A stretch of 64,000 nucleotides of DNA, from the NCBI GenBank assembly GCA_018806915.1, contig JAGKQI010000046.1, positions 868,001 to 932,000 on the forward strand, read 5' to 3'. The notes beneath the pieces were generated by a model, which worked only from the letters and a program-made list of their open reading frames with translations, was not told where the DNA came from and ran no database searches. This document shows positions 43,141 through 52,769 of the stretch, in pieces (position 1 is the first letter of the stretch; each line of letters starts with the position of its first letter). The DNA comes from Phytophthora colocasiae. Taxonomy: Eukaryota > Oomycota > Peronosporomycetes > Peronosporales > Peronosporaceae. Made by a program: the position numbers and the translations under genes.

Positions 43141-44076
43141 GCGGGACCCGCGGCAGGGTTTCGGCCATTCTGGCCGGCGCGCTCTTTGCGCAGAGGGCAG
43201 TTGGGCCTCAGATGTGTGGGACTACCACACATGTAGCACCGGCGGGTGCTCATACGCTGCACCGCAGCTCGTAGCTCGGCTACTTCGTCTTCAGCATAGC
43301 TGAGGTCCATGGGCTCGGGTCCATCCGACCCCGTGGTGTTAGCACCGACCCTCGACAACTTAAAGTTGTGTTCGGCATTCAATGCCACGCTCACAGCGTC
43401 CTCGAAGCTGCGAGGGCTCTGACGGAATGCCTCCGTCCTGGCCACGCCAGCTCGTAAGCCTTTCCATGAAGACGGTCACGGCGACCACCTCGGGTAGAGG
43501 GTCGGCAGCCATGCCGGCGATGAGCGTGCGTAGCTCTTGGACATAGTCCACCAGATCCTTCTTGCCTTGACGGCAAGCAAGGAAGCGTGACCGCACGCGA
43601 TACGCCTGGTTAGGCGGAGCAAACACTTGCGTAAGCTTGGCCTTTAGCTCGCCCCACGTGGGGAAGGCCGCTTCCACCGACGTCCCAGACGTCAAGGCCC
43701 ATTCTCGTGCTCGACCTTCGAGCTTAGAGATGGCAAACGCCACGCGTTGTCCCTCCAACTGGAGCATGGCGGCCCCCATGGCCGTTTCAACCTCTCGGGT
43801 CCACAACAGGAGGTTCTCTCCCTCCTTCCCGTGGAAGGTCTTCACGCTGAGCGTGACAGGCTTAGCTCTCGGAGCGGGGTTAACCCCTTTTACATTCCGC
43901 TGAATGTGCTCGACGAGAGCGTTCTCGTACGAGGCAAATGCCTCGAGGCGCGCGTTGACGGCCTCTGGCCCTTGAGACGCAAGGTGCGCCATACCTTCAG
44001 GGCCCAGCAAGGACGTAAGTTTGTTAAGCGTGTCCCGCTGACTCGGAGTCAAGTGAGCGTATGCTTCTTGCTCCAT
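43104..44076 (-). pseudogene. gag: Element F gag, one frameshift
   Basis: ATG at 44076. It runs open for most of its length, including [20 protein letters not shown], until one base is gained near 43460 ([14 protein letters not shown]). It then continues in the next frame to the [14 protein letters not shown] knuckle and the TAG at 43104. It is the least damaged gag here and useful as reference for the family. Confidence 0.88.
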
Positions 44077-44133
44077 TCTCACAGAGAAACAGTCTTCAAC
44101 TCAGGAGTTGGATTGACTACAAGTGCTACCAGA

Positions 44134-44513
44134 TGCAGCGGGGCTGCGTAGGTGTGCACCGCACAGAGGAGGTTTAGTTGACTCGTAGAGTCCTGCTTGC
44201 GAGGCACTAGCCTTCGGTTCTATACAAGAACCAAGTAGTCCACTAAATACGGGACTCACTGAATCAGTGTCCCTAAAACAAAGGAACTGACATTAATTAT
44301 GTAAAATGCAAACTGATTTTTATTGACTTTACTGCCCTAATCGTAAATGTAACGGATTTAGTATCTAGCATACTAAATCCTAATCAAAATGCAACGTGAG
44401 GCTCTGAGGCCATCTACGTATCTACTCGTGTGTGCCACACCATTATGTAACCACATAAATGTATCCACGTGTCACACACCAACGAGAAACATTCGTGTAA
44501 CATCCCCGTTACA
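44134..44513 (-). repeat. Element F 5' LTR, one internal unit shorter
   Basis: 380 bp. It carries a single copy of the GATACATTTATGTGG unit, where the other C/E/F LTRs have two. The second half is type I (ctagtgcc, tttagtggactacttgg) and close to the E 5' LTR. Confidence 0.95.
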
Positions 44514-44518
44514 GCGGC

Positions 44519-45061
44519 GCCCTTGGCGAGCTTGCCTGTACCCTCTGGGTGTTGGCAGTCCATCAGTCTGGACTTTGTGTTTGGCGTGCCAAAGGATACG
44601 GCAGGCAACACGGGCGTTGTGGTCTTTGTTGACCGTCTGAGCAAGATGGCTCATCTAGCGGCTGTGCCGGACACCGTCGATGGCGCTGGTACAGCGACGA
44701 TCTTTATCGATCGGGTCTTCCGCCAGCATGGGCTGCCAGAGACCATTGTCTCGGATCGAGACCCCCGTTTCACGGGTCACTTCTGGACGTCCGTCTTTAA
44801 GGTGCTTGGCACTCGACTGGACATGTCCACGGCGGATCATCCGCAGACCGACGGTCAGACGGAGCGCGTGAATCGCGTCCTGGAGGACATCCTCCGCAGC
44901 GAATGCGCTGAAACGCCGAAGCGTTGGAGCGCTATGCTCCCTCTCGTTGAGTTCTCAATGAACAATGCGGTGCACGCCTCAACAGGCTTCACCCCGTTCT
45001 ACGTGAACGGCCTCGCGCATCCGCGCGTCCCGGTGGCCTCGGGCTTAGTGGGGGAGGGACT
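44519..45061 (+). pseudogene. pol: Element E integrase core (right of F)
   Basis: Resumes with PLASLPVPSGCWQS. DDE residues are in LDFVFGVPK (first Asp), SDRDPRF and DGQTERVNR. The frame ends in the E/F-shared change RVPVASGLVGEG. Confidence 0.88.
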
Positions 45062-46069
45062 GTGCCGTCGCTCGACTCCGAGCTTGCTGTTATCAGCCCT
45101 CGTGCCGTGTGTAAACAAGTCGATGACTTCCTCTCATTGAGGCTTAGCGTCTTACGCCGTGTGCGTGACGCAATGGCCGAAAGCCAAGATGTTCAAAAGG
45201 AACAGGCTGATGCCAAAGGTAGAGGCAATGTGTGGGAATTCAAGGTCGGTGACCAAGTTTTATTAAACGCGAAGAACCTGCCTACACACGCAGTGTCTGC
45301 CGTCTTCAAGACGAAGTTGCGTCCACGCTTCATCGGACCGTTCACGGTCGTGGCCAAGAAGGGCCTCGCATACACGCTTGACCTGCCAAAGCGGATGCAA
45401 ACACATCCCGTGTTCTACGTTGGCTTGCTTAAGCCTTATCGGGACCCTGCTCTTGTGAGCTCTGAGGCGCCGGCGCCGAGTCGGACGAAGGCTGCACGAC
45501 AGCAGGGTGTGGATGCGCAGGAGGCTACACGGCAGCAGGTGGCAGAGTCACAGGTGGTTGCATCTGAACCAACAGGTCTAGCCGATCCCTCAAATGAGCA
45601 ACGTGATGCTCGAGGTCATAGACCTGCTGATGCAGCACAGGAGGCGACTCAGACCGGTCCCCGTTACTCTAGGTCTCCTCGAGACCAGTCGCTAAGCGAT
45701 GGGTTGGACGACCAACGTTGTGGTCGTGCTCCTTCACCGAGTCGACGCGGGTCTGCAAGCAATGCAGCGCGTCTACACTCGCAGCACGAGAACCAATCGA
45801 CCGCTCGTCCTCCTCCTGCTCTGCTCGATGAGCAAGGTGAGCTTCACTATCATGGGGATCGCCTGATGGCGCGGCGACGTCGCCAAGGTCACAACCAGTA
45901 TCTGGTGAAGTGGCGAGGTTACCCTCACTCACAGAACTCGTGGGAGTTTGAGGTGCCACTACGGCAGGATTGCCCCGACGTCGTTGACGCGTATGATCGG
46001 GCACACCCGGTATCAGACCGCTCGGTAGGCGTGCGACGGAGTCGCCGGGTGCCAAGCACCTCCCACTAA
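45062..46069 (+). CDS. pol: Element E integrase C-terminus and chromodomain
   Basis: 335 codons: GPY/F (RPRFIGPFTVVAKKG), HPVFYVGLLKPYRDP, linker, then the chromodomain (QYLVKWRGYPHSQNSWE) and the natural end PSTSH. This is the complete, unbroken pol tail of the family. Its second half is overlapped by the antisense ORF. Confidence 0.88.
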   Translation: MPSLDSELAVISPRAVCKQVDDFLSLRLSVLRRVRDAMAESQDVQKEQADAKGRGNVWEFKVGDQVLLNAKNLPTHAVSAVFKTKLRPRFIGPFTVVAKKGLAYTLDLPKRMQTHPVFYVGLLKPYRDPALVSSEAPAPSRTKAARQQGVDAQEATRQQVAESQVVASEPTGLADPSNEQRDARGHRPADAAQEATQTGPRYSRSPRDQSLSDGLDDQRCGRAPSPSRRGSASNAARLHSQHENQSTARPPPALLDEQGELHYHGDRLMARRRRQGHNQYLVKWRGYPHSQNSWEFEVPLRQDCPDVVDAYDRAHPVSDRSVGVRRSRRVPSTSH

Positions 46070-46328
46070 GGTGGGAGTCCTCAGGGTCGTTGCTGAGCTC
46101 AGGCTCTGACCCGTAGCTGCAATACTTGCAGCGAGCACGTCGGTGCCGTCGACGTGGCATCGAATGCTCAAACTGCAAGCGCAGTAGAGCTACATGCGCC
46201 TCGAGCGCGTGTTTCAAGGGTCTATGACCCTTTAATAACACTGGCCTATGGCTCGGAGCTTCGCGATCATGAAGCGAAGAGGGTTCGTGATGAACAACCG
46301 TCTTAATGACGTTCTGTCTAAGTGACAA
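45669..46328 (-). CDS. Antisense ORF of element E (219 codons, reference copy)
   Basis: Uninterrupted on the minus strand. The open start has no ATG; the first in-frame ATG is at about residue 57 (MPRRRHRRARCKYCSYG), leaving about 163 residues. It contains a basic CxxC segment, a Ser/Pro/acidic middle and a terminal helical stretch (VDALHCLQTRVDSVKEHDHN). After its stop the same frame reopens with LEHHVAHLRDRLDLLVQM, which resembles the end of the element B antisense ORF. Along most of its length it aligns by eye with the B ORF (7400-8250), including TSPDTG and the APSGxP motif. Function unknown. Confidence 0.45.
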   Translation of the reverse strand: MSLRQNVIKTVVHHEPSSLHDREAPSHRPVLLKGHRPLKHALEAHVALLRLQFEHSMPRRRHRRARCKYCSYGSEPELSNDPEDSHLSGRCLAPGDSVARLPSGLIPGVPDHTRQRRRGNPAVVAPQTPTSSVSEGNLATSPDTGCDLGDVAAPSGDPHDSEAHLAHRAEQEEDERSIGSRAASVDALHCLQTRVDSVKEHDHNVGRPTHRLATGLEET

Positions 46329-46978
46329 GTGGTGATGGAAACGGATTATATCCGATCACCTGACGCTGGAAGCGTTCAATGGGTATGACTATGTCATGAG
46401 GCACTGTGGATGCCAGGGATGCCAATGCATTGGACCCCGCATGTTGCATAGCAGAAGGAGGTTGGTATGCTCTCCTGAGCGACAGCTTAGCTGTCTGGTG
46501 CTCGTTGTCGTGTCTACGACTGTGCTGAGCACGTGTATTCACAAGACACAGTGTCTGTGACACATAGTGGCGCTTGCGTCTGCTTCAAGGACAACTTGGG
46601 CATCAAGCCTGCACACAGTGCTCATCCGAGGATCACACACACTGTAAAGCGAGTGGGCCCCACTGCTGTGTGGTTCGTGGAACCGTTGGGAGCCTGAAAG
46701 GCTTGCCCTGTGGATCACTGATCCAGTAGTATCATAGATACGCCACCTGTGGCCATCTTTCCACGCCCGTAGAGCCCCATGACTCGAGCCAGTAGGCTCC
46801 TATGCTTGATAAGCATTGTGCCTAAGTGTGTGCCAAGTGGCATCGCGTACGGAGGCGTGTAACGCGCACGAGAGATAGCGCCGTCCGCGCAAGGCGTGGT
46901 GCCGTGGCCATCGGCCGATAATCGCGTCGTGTGTTTACACTTTCCGGATACGGTATCCGGAATTTTGGTGGGGGAGAG
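46070..46978 (+). other. Element E 3' untranslated region
   Basis: No sense ORF. The minus strand has short ORFs at 46318-46563 and 46715-47035. Ends in the purine tract before the 3' LTR. Confidence 0.55.
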
Positions 46979-47035
46979 TGTAACGGGGATGTTACACGAA
47001 TGTTTCTCGTTGGTGTGTGACACACGTGGATACAT
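46715..47035 (-). CDS. Small antisense ORF (106 aa) starting in the 3' LTR of E
   Basis: ATG inside the LTR, same length and end as in C and F. The N-terminal codons (MYPRVSHTNEKHSC) overlap the U3 end. No recognisable domain. Confidence 0.3.
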   Translation of the reverse strand: MYPRVSHTNEKHSCNIPVTLSPTKIPDTVSGKCKHTTRLSADGHGTTPCADGAISRARYTPPYAMPLGTHLGTMLIKHRSLLARVMGLYGRGKMATGGVSMILLDQ

Positions 47036-47401
47036 TTATGTGGGTACATAATGGTGTGTGACACTCATGGATACATTTATGTGGGTACGTAATGGTGTGG
47101 CACACACGGGTAGATACGTAGATGGCCTCAGAGCCTCACGTTGCATTTTGATTAGGATTTAGTATGTTAGATACTAAATCCGTTACATTTAGGATTAGGG
47201 CAATAAAGTCAATAAAAATCAGTTTGCATTTTACATAGTTAGTGTTAGTTCCTTTATTATAGGGACACTAATTGTGTGAGTCCCGTATTTGGTGGACTTC
47301 TTGGTTCTTGTATAGAACCGAAGGCTAGCGCCTTGCAAGCAGGACTCTACGAGTCAACTAAACTTCCTCTGTGCGGTGCACAGCTACGCAGCCCCGCTGC
47401 A
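46979..47401 (+). repeat. Element E 3' LTR (type II second half)
   Basis: 423 bp, followed by the TSD CGATG. The second half equals that of the F 3' LTR and differs from its own 5' LTR. Confidence 0.95.
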
Positions 47402-47406
47402 CGATG

Positions 47407-47556
47407 GACTACGCCGTACCGACAATGTTAGGAGTACATCCGACGACACCTTCGGATTCAACCGTAGCAATGATGGCCAGTGAAGAGAAACGGATGGTAG
47501 TTATTCCAGGGGTGGGTACATTGACGATCCCTATTGAGAAACTGGAGAGACTGTGA
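47407..47556 (+). pseudogene. gag: Element D gag C-terminus, right of E
   Basis: Continues DDPM with DYAVPTMLGVHP and ends VGTLTIPIEKLERL at a TGA. No zinc knuckle or protease motif follows before RT begins at about 47700, so those domains appear deleted. Confidence 0.6.
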
Positions 47557-47637
47557 ATGAGAATGCCGTGATAAAACAAGTTCATGAGCCGGATCCCGCC
47601 ACAAGGAAGTTGGATCCTGCGAGCCATCTAACAGCCA

Positions 47638-48283
47638 GTGACCAGCCAGCAGTGCGAGAATGGCGAAGCTTATGCGGAGGATCTCGAGAAGGAGATGGCG
47701 GTGCTACCGGAGGTTGTGATGGCTACGGTCGAAGTGAAGATCGAGGATCTCCAAGTGGGGGATCCAGCCTCCAACACGCCCGAAGAGATCCAACGGCTGG
47801 CGAATGAGATCTGGAGGTACAAGCACCTGCTGATTGGGAAGGGTAACGCCTTACCCCCTCCTGCTGTAGGCGCGATCTGTGACATCGATGTGGGAGACGC
47901 CAAGCCGATCGCCCAGCGAGTACGCAAAGTGGCACCGCAGTATCGTGAGAAGCTCTCGGATCTGATCAAAGGGCTGTTGCAAGCGAAGATCATCCAAGTC
48001 TCTACGTCGCCGTGGGCCTCGCCAATCGTTGTGATCATTAAGAAGAACGGCGTTGATATCCGACTCTGCATCGATTACCGCCTGGTGAACAGTTTGACAA
48101 GGCTGATGGTGTACCCAATGCCTCTCATCAACGATCTACTGGAGGATCTCGACGCCGTGTTGTGGTACTGTTCTCTCGATATGGCTAGTGGTTTCTGGGT
48201 AGTGTCAATGACGGATCGTGCGAGGGCCATCTCGGCGTTTATTACCCCGTTTGGATTGTTTGAGTGGAATCGAATGCCGTTTG
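47638..48283 (+). pseudogene. pol: Element D RT, first part (cut by Copia G)
   Basis: RT fingers/palm: KIIQVSTSPWASPIVVIIKK, VDIRLCIDYRLVN, LDMASGFWVVSM and ITPFGLFEWNRMPF. It is interrupted by G at the duplicated GTTTG (48279-48283) and resumes at 52770. Confidence 0.9.
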
Positions 48284-48439
48284 TGTTGTAATGGTGGTAA
48301 ATTGAGAACTGATTTACTACTGAGTCTTCTGGCTGACTTGATCGTCCTTGTCCTACCTGTGACTACAGACCGTTCCAGCGCTGCCTCGAGTCATCAGCTC
48401 TGACTCGGATTCGTGCCACTCTCACCAGTGGCATCAACA
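48284..48439 (-). repeat. Element G 3' LTR
   Basis: In element orientation TGTTGATGCCACTGG...TTACAACA. The RNase H reading frame runs to 48394 and so ends inside this LTR. Confidence 0.95.
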
Positions 48440-49350
48440 CTTCCCCGCGAGTCGAGCGTCGAGGCAAGCTTGACCAGTCCGAGCGCGCTCCGAAGATGGC
48501 AAAACAACGTCTTCCCCAGCGCTTTAGTGAAGCCATCTGCAAGCATTTCGGAGGTCGGGCAGTACTTGAGCTGGATGGTGCCATCTTGGTATGCATTTTT
48601 GATAGAGTGAAATGCGATGTCGACGCTCTTCTGCGAGTTTGACGTTTTCTCCTTCTTGATCCGTTGTATCGTCGACAGGTTATCGATCATCATGGGTATC
48701 TTGACCAATTTTTCTCCCGTGAGTGAGTGAATCAGCATCGCCGTCCACTTGAGATCTTCCAGGCCCATGTCAGCTGCGATGTATTCTGCTGCGGTTGATG
48801 ATTTAGCCACGACAGTCTGACGCTTGCATGACCAATGTACGGGACAGCCATGAACGCGCAATAACAGACCGGAGATCGACTTTCTGTCGCTTGTGTCATT
48901 GGCCCAATCCGCATCTGTAAACAACTGCAGGTGTGGGGCGTCTGTGGTGCGTCGAAATTCCAACCCCATGGACCGCGTAGTTGACACGTAGCGTAGTATC
49001 CGCTTTAACGCGTGCCAATGTCGAACGCTTGGATTGTTGCACTGCGACGCCGCTTGATTTACAGCAAAGGATATGTCTGGGCGGGATACCCGACTGAGGT
49101 ACAGCAAGGCACCAATTGCCTGCCTGTACGGAACGTGTTCCGCAAGTTGCTCTCCTTCCGTAGCCTTGTACAACAATGTATTTTGATCCATCGGCGTCGA
49201 CACTGCTCTACAGTTGTCCATTGCGAATCGATGACAAACTTCGGTGGCATACTGCTCTTGATCGATACACATTACTCCTTGCTGGAAATCTCGGCTGATG
49301 CGCATGCCAAGAAACCACGAGAGCTCGCCGAGGTCGCTTGATGGCGTATT
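48394..49350 (-). pseudogene. pol: Element G RT end and RNase H
   Basis: Contains MRISRDFQQGVMCIDQEQYA, PYRQAIGALLYLSRVSRPD, then RNase H with LFTDADWAND, KSSTAAEYIAADMG and HSIKNAYQDGTIQLKYC. Frame differs from the preceding YVDD segment, so one indel lies near 49320. Confidence 0.88.
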
Positions 49351-49520
49351 TCTTGTGAAGAGCCGACATCATCTCCTCCATCTCTTCGGAGTTTTCGTAC
49401 CCGATCAGGATATCATCGACGTACACGAGGATAATCAAAGCTTTTGTAGGATGGTTGTAAACGCACGGGTCTTCTAGCAATGGTGTAAAAGCCTTTGCTT
49501 CGAAGGAAAGAATCGAGCTC
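49330..49520 (-). pseudogene. pol: Element G RT active-site segment
   Basis: Short frame carrying LEDPCVYNHPTKALIILVYVDDILIGYEN, with the YVDD catalytic motif. It is flanked by frameshifts on both sides relative to 49413-51587 and 48394-49305. Confidence 0.88.
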
Positions 49521-51596
49521 CACATTCCACTCGCGCCCAGACTGCTTGAGACCATACAGCGCTTTTCCGAGTAACCACACTTGCCCCGGCTCACCTTCTT
49601 CAAATCCACTCGGTTGCTTGACATAAATGACCTCCCGCAATCCTGCCTTAACGTAAGCTGTGGGAATATCTCCTTGCCGAACGTGCCATCCTCTTTGGTT
49701 GCATTCTGCTAGAAACACACGAATAGAGATTAGTGTTACAACAGGAGCGTACGTCTCGATGTAATCGAGCAGATATATCTGACCACATCCTTGCGCGCAA
49801 ACCCGGGCTCGGAACCGATCAATTGAGCCGTTTGCCTGGCGCTTCAGCCGAAAGTTGATAGTGGATCCGATTACATGGGCGTCAGCCGGGGGAGTCACAA
49901 CTGTGAATGTCCCGTTGGCACGGAGCGCCTCGATCTCGTCCTCAATGGCCTTCTTCCACAGTGGCCACTGTTGAGAAGTTTTGGCTTCTTTTAGTGTCAT
50001 CGGTTCTTGAATTACATCTCCCAGCACCAAAAACGCAGCTCCGGTGTTTCTCGATGCTATCCTTGCCGAGCGGCGACGCTGAGTGAGATTTGGGTTGACT
50101 TTTTCGGGCTCCACAATTTTCGGCGGAGGTACTGCTGGGTCACTTCCCCGCATCGAGTTGCTCGAAGACGGAAATTCTGTGGGAATTGACAGATCACTTG
50201 TGTTGGGTAACATTGCCAATGGGTCAAGAGCACTCGATGGTCTAGCAGGCCGTAGCTGTAGGCCCATGAATGTGACATCGCAACTGTGAACGATCCGAGC
50301 TCCACCTTCTCGGATGTACACGAAGTATCCTTTCCTTTGGTGATCAGGCCCAACGTAAATTCCACGCTGTCCAGTGGGTCGAAACTTAAACTTTGTGCTT
50401 CTCTGGGTCGGTTTGAGTTGAACAACGACACTCTCACCAAACGCGTGTACATCACTGAGGTCAGGAGGACTACCGTGATATCGAGTGTATGGCGTGGTAC
50501 CCGGGTTGCTGCGCGTGACTACACGATTTCGCATATAGACAGCAGTACGAACAGCATACTCCCAAAGATTGTGGGGAACATTTGCCTGCAATAGCAAACA
50601 TCGTGTCATGTCTGCCAAAGTGCGGTTGGTCCGTTCAGCAACTCCATTCTGGTAGTGCTTATCAGGCTCAGAAAATTGTCGTTCAATTCCTTCTTCATCA
50701 CACAAATCGTCAAAAGCTTTGTCGATGAATTCGCCGCCATTGTCCGTGCGAAGCACACAAAAATCAGCGGCACCATTTCGTCGCTTCACCAACTGGATGT
50801 AGTGCCGAAACTTTTCCACTGCATCACGTTTCGCTTTGAGGAAGTATACGTGGGTATAGTTTTTCCACTTCACTGCCATGTAGTAGCGATGTCCGTGAAT
50901 GCTGCGTTGAAATGGGCCTGCAAGGTCGGCGTGGCAGATGCGATCTTTTGCTGCTTGCGGGCGGGAGCTGTGTCGGGGTGCGGCTCTGCTGTGGCCTTTT
51001 CCAAGTGCACAGACTTCACATGGATACATGGGCAATGTCTTTAGGCCTTTGATGCGGAGCCCTCGAACGAGGCCACCGCGTTCCATGTCCAGGATTGCTT
51101 GGTAGTTCAAATGGCCCAAACGGCGATGCCAGTCTTCTAGGGAGTCTTTTGCTACTATCGGGAAGGACGTCTCGGTTGAAGTTGCAGCGAATCCACTTCC
51201 AGTTATCTCGGAGCTTGCATACACTCCGTCCCGTATAGCGCTCCGAAGTATTGCAGGTCCGTACACGGTACACCCGCTATCACTAAAATCACACTTGTAT
51301 CCGTCAGCTGCAAGTGCCGACACAGAGAGAAGCGTTCGAGCAAGAGATGGTATGTGGACCACGTTGTGTAAAATGCCATGAGGTCCATCTGCGAACTTGA
51401 GATCGCCGACTTCTGTTCCGACGACTATGTGTCCATCAGCCATTTGGACAGTATGGTCATCACAAGGAGCAATATTCATAAGAGCGTCACGATTTCCAGT
51501 CATGTGAAATGAGGCTCCAGAGTCGACAACAACTTCCACAGGTATCTTGCCGGGGTCGAACGGTTTGGGCACGGTGTCTGTCGACACCCCGCGCCT
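49500..51596 (-). CDS. pol: Element G protease, integrase and RT N-terminus
   Basis: Directly follows the gag stop in the same frame. Protease VEVVVDSGASFHM; integrase zinc finger WHRRLGHLNYQA ... CEVCALGK; DDE core with HADLAGPF, LRTDNGGEF and YQNGVAERTNRTL; RT with ARVCAQGCGQ, YAPVVTLISIRVFLAE, GDIPTAYVKAGL and YGLKQSGREWN. The first start-like codon is a GTG, so translation must enter from gag. Confidence 0.92.
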
Positions 51597-52598
51597 TCAT
51601 TCGTCATCGGAGGACTGCACTGCTGCTGCAGCGTGTCCAGCGGATTGATTGGTGGACTTCTTTCGCTGCTCCTCGGCCACATGACGATCATGATAGTTGG
51701 TGGTATGCCCACGCTGATCACAAATCTTACATAGAGCATTGCTAAAATCCCATCGGTCTCGTGGCTTTTTCTGGTTGGTGGTGGCTGCGATCGCTGCGTG
51801 GCCTGGGCGCGACCGTTTGCTTTGTTCACTGCCCTCAGAGGCTGCATCATAGCGACGCTTCTTCATGCGACCGTCCGAACCTGCGAGCCGATTAAGCAAG
51901 TTGATCGCCTTTTCCATTTCCTCAGCTGCGTCGTCCGCCTCCACATCAATCTGGGCGAGTAGAGTATCACGATAGCGAGGGTATGCCAGTTGAACGAACG
52001 TGCTGAGTGCCTGTTGTTCAGTATAGTCATTGGCTCGTCCATGATTTAATCCAGTGGCAATTTGGGACAGTCGGTGAGCATACTCATCGTATGACTCGTG
52101 AGGAAGCTTGGTAGTAGACGCGAGTAGGACAGCTTGGCGTTGCACAGAGAGACGACTACGAAACTTGTGGAGGAATGCACGCCCAAGATCTTGGAAAGAG
52201 TTACGCGGAAGCGTACTCCGGTTCCGAATGAACCAGGTACTCGCCGTTCCCGTGAGATGGTTAGAGAGAACGCTGCACTTGACCGGTTCTGGCCAGGTAC
52301 GCCCATTTAGAGTTTGGGCATCCTCAATTTGGACTTGTAAGCGCTCAAACCATTCATGGGCACCAGCATCAAGGTACCCATCCCGTATCACACCCGAGAA
52401 ATTCTCGATGTTGATTAGCTTGACGTTGAGCTTCTGCTTAGGTTCACGTGCGATCTCCGCGATAGCGTCTTCGACTTCCCCGCCTTGGCCGGCTCCTCCC
52501 CCTTGTCCGCCGTCTTCCATCCGAGGTTCCGGCTCACGGTCGATCTCATCGTATTCGTTTGAGCTGTGCGAGGACATCTCCGCGTGCTCAACAAGCAA
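51597..52598 (-). CDS. gag: Element G gag with CCHH-like knuckle
   Basis: 333 residues, with ATGs at residues 1 and 8. An acidic N-terminus leads to the Copia gag region (WFERLQVQIEDAQTLNGRTW, FLHKFRSRLSVQRQAVLL, YDEYAHRLSQIATGLNH). The knuckle reads CKICDQRGHTTNYHDRH, with His where the last Cys is usual. Ends SSDDE then TGA at 51599-51597. Confidence 0.88.
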   Translation of the reverse strand: MLVEHAEMSSHSSNEYDEIDREPEPRMEDGGQGGGAGQGGEVEDAIAEIAREPKQKLNVKLINIENFSGVIRDGYLDAGAHEWFERLQVQIEDAQTLNGRTWPEPVKCSVLSNHLTGTASTWFIRNRSTLPRNSFQDLGRAFLHKFRSRLSVQRQAVLLASTTKLPHESYDEYAHRLSQIATGLNHGRANDYTEQQALSTFVQLAYPRYRDTLLAQIDVEADDAAEEMEKAINLLNRLAGSDGRMKKRRYDAASEGSEQSKRSRPGHAAIAATTNQKKPRDRWDFSNALCKICDQRGHTTNYHDRHVAEEQRKKSTNQSAGHAAAAVQSSDDE

Positions 52599-52613
52599 GA
52601 GAGGCTGTTAACC

Positions 52614-52769
52614 TATTGTAATGGTGGTAAATTGAGAACTGATTTACTACTGAGTCTTCTGGCTGACTTGATCGTCCTTGTCCTACCTGTGACTACAGAC
52701 CGTTCCAGCGCTGCCTCGAGTCATCAGCTCTGACTCGGATTCGTGCCACTCTCACCAGTGGCATCAACA
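52614..52769 (-). repeat. Element G 5' LTR
   Basis: 156 bp copy of 48284-48439. The next bases (minus strand GGTTAACAGCCTC) are where the primer site should be; I cannot name the tRNA. Confidence 0.95.

Larger units (their letters stand above)
36933..44513 (-). mobile_element. Element F: Ty3/Gypsy inserted in element E, opposite orientation
   Basis: 3' LTR 36933-37355 (423 bp) at left, 5' LTR 44134-44513 (380 bp) at right; TSD GCGGC at 36928-36932 and 44514-44518. The two LTRs differ in length by one 43-bp unit and at many sites despite the perfect TSD. F shares with E an integrase-region frame change (ending SALVPCVNKSMTSSH), so both derive from one defective lineage. Together E and F make a very large inverted repeat. 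Confidence 0.95.
32203..47401 (+). mobile_element. Element E: Ty3/Gypsy (B/C/F family), carrying nested F
   Basis: LTRs 32203-32625 and 46979-47401, 423 bp each; TSD CGATG at 32198-32202 and 47402-47406. Candidate primer site at 32628, purine tract TTTTGGTGGGGGAGAG at 46963-46978. The LTRs share the first ~150 bp but differ at about 19 sites thereafter. Inserted in the gag of D. Interrupted by F between the integrase zinc finger and core. Confidence 0.95.
48284..52769 (-). mobile_element. Element G: Ty1/Copia LTR retrotransposon
   Basis: LTRs of 156 bp at 48284-48439 and 52614-52769 with one mismatch (at the terminal TGTTG/TATTG); TSD GTTTG at 48279-48283 and 52770-52774. Minus orientation, 4.49 kb. 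Domain order protease, integrase, RT, RNase H is the Copia order. Inserted in the RT of D. Gag and pol share a frame separated by a single TGA. Confidence 0.95.
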
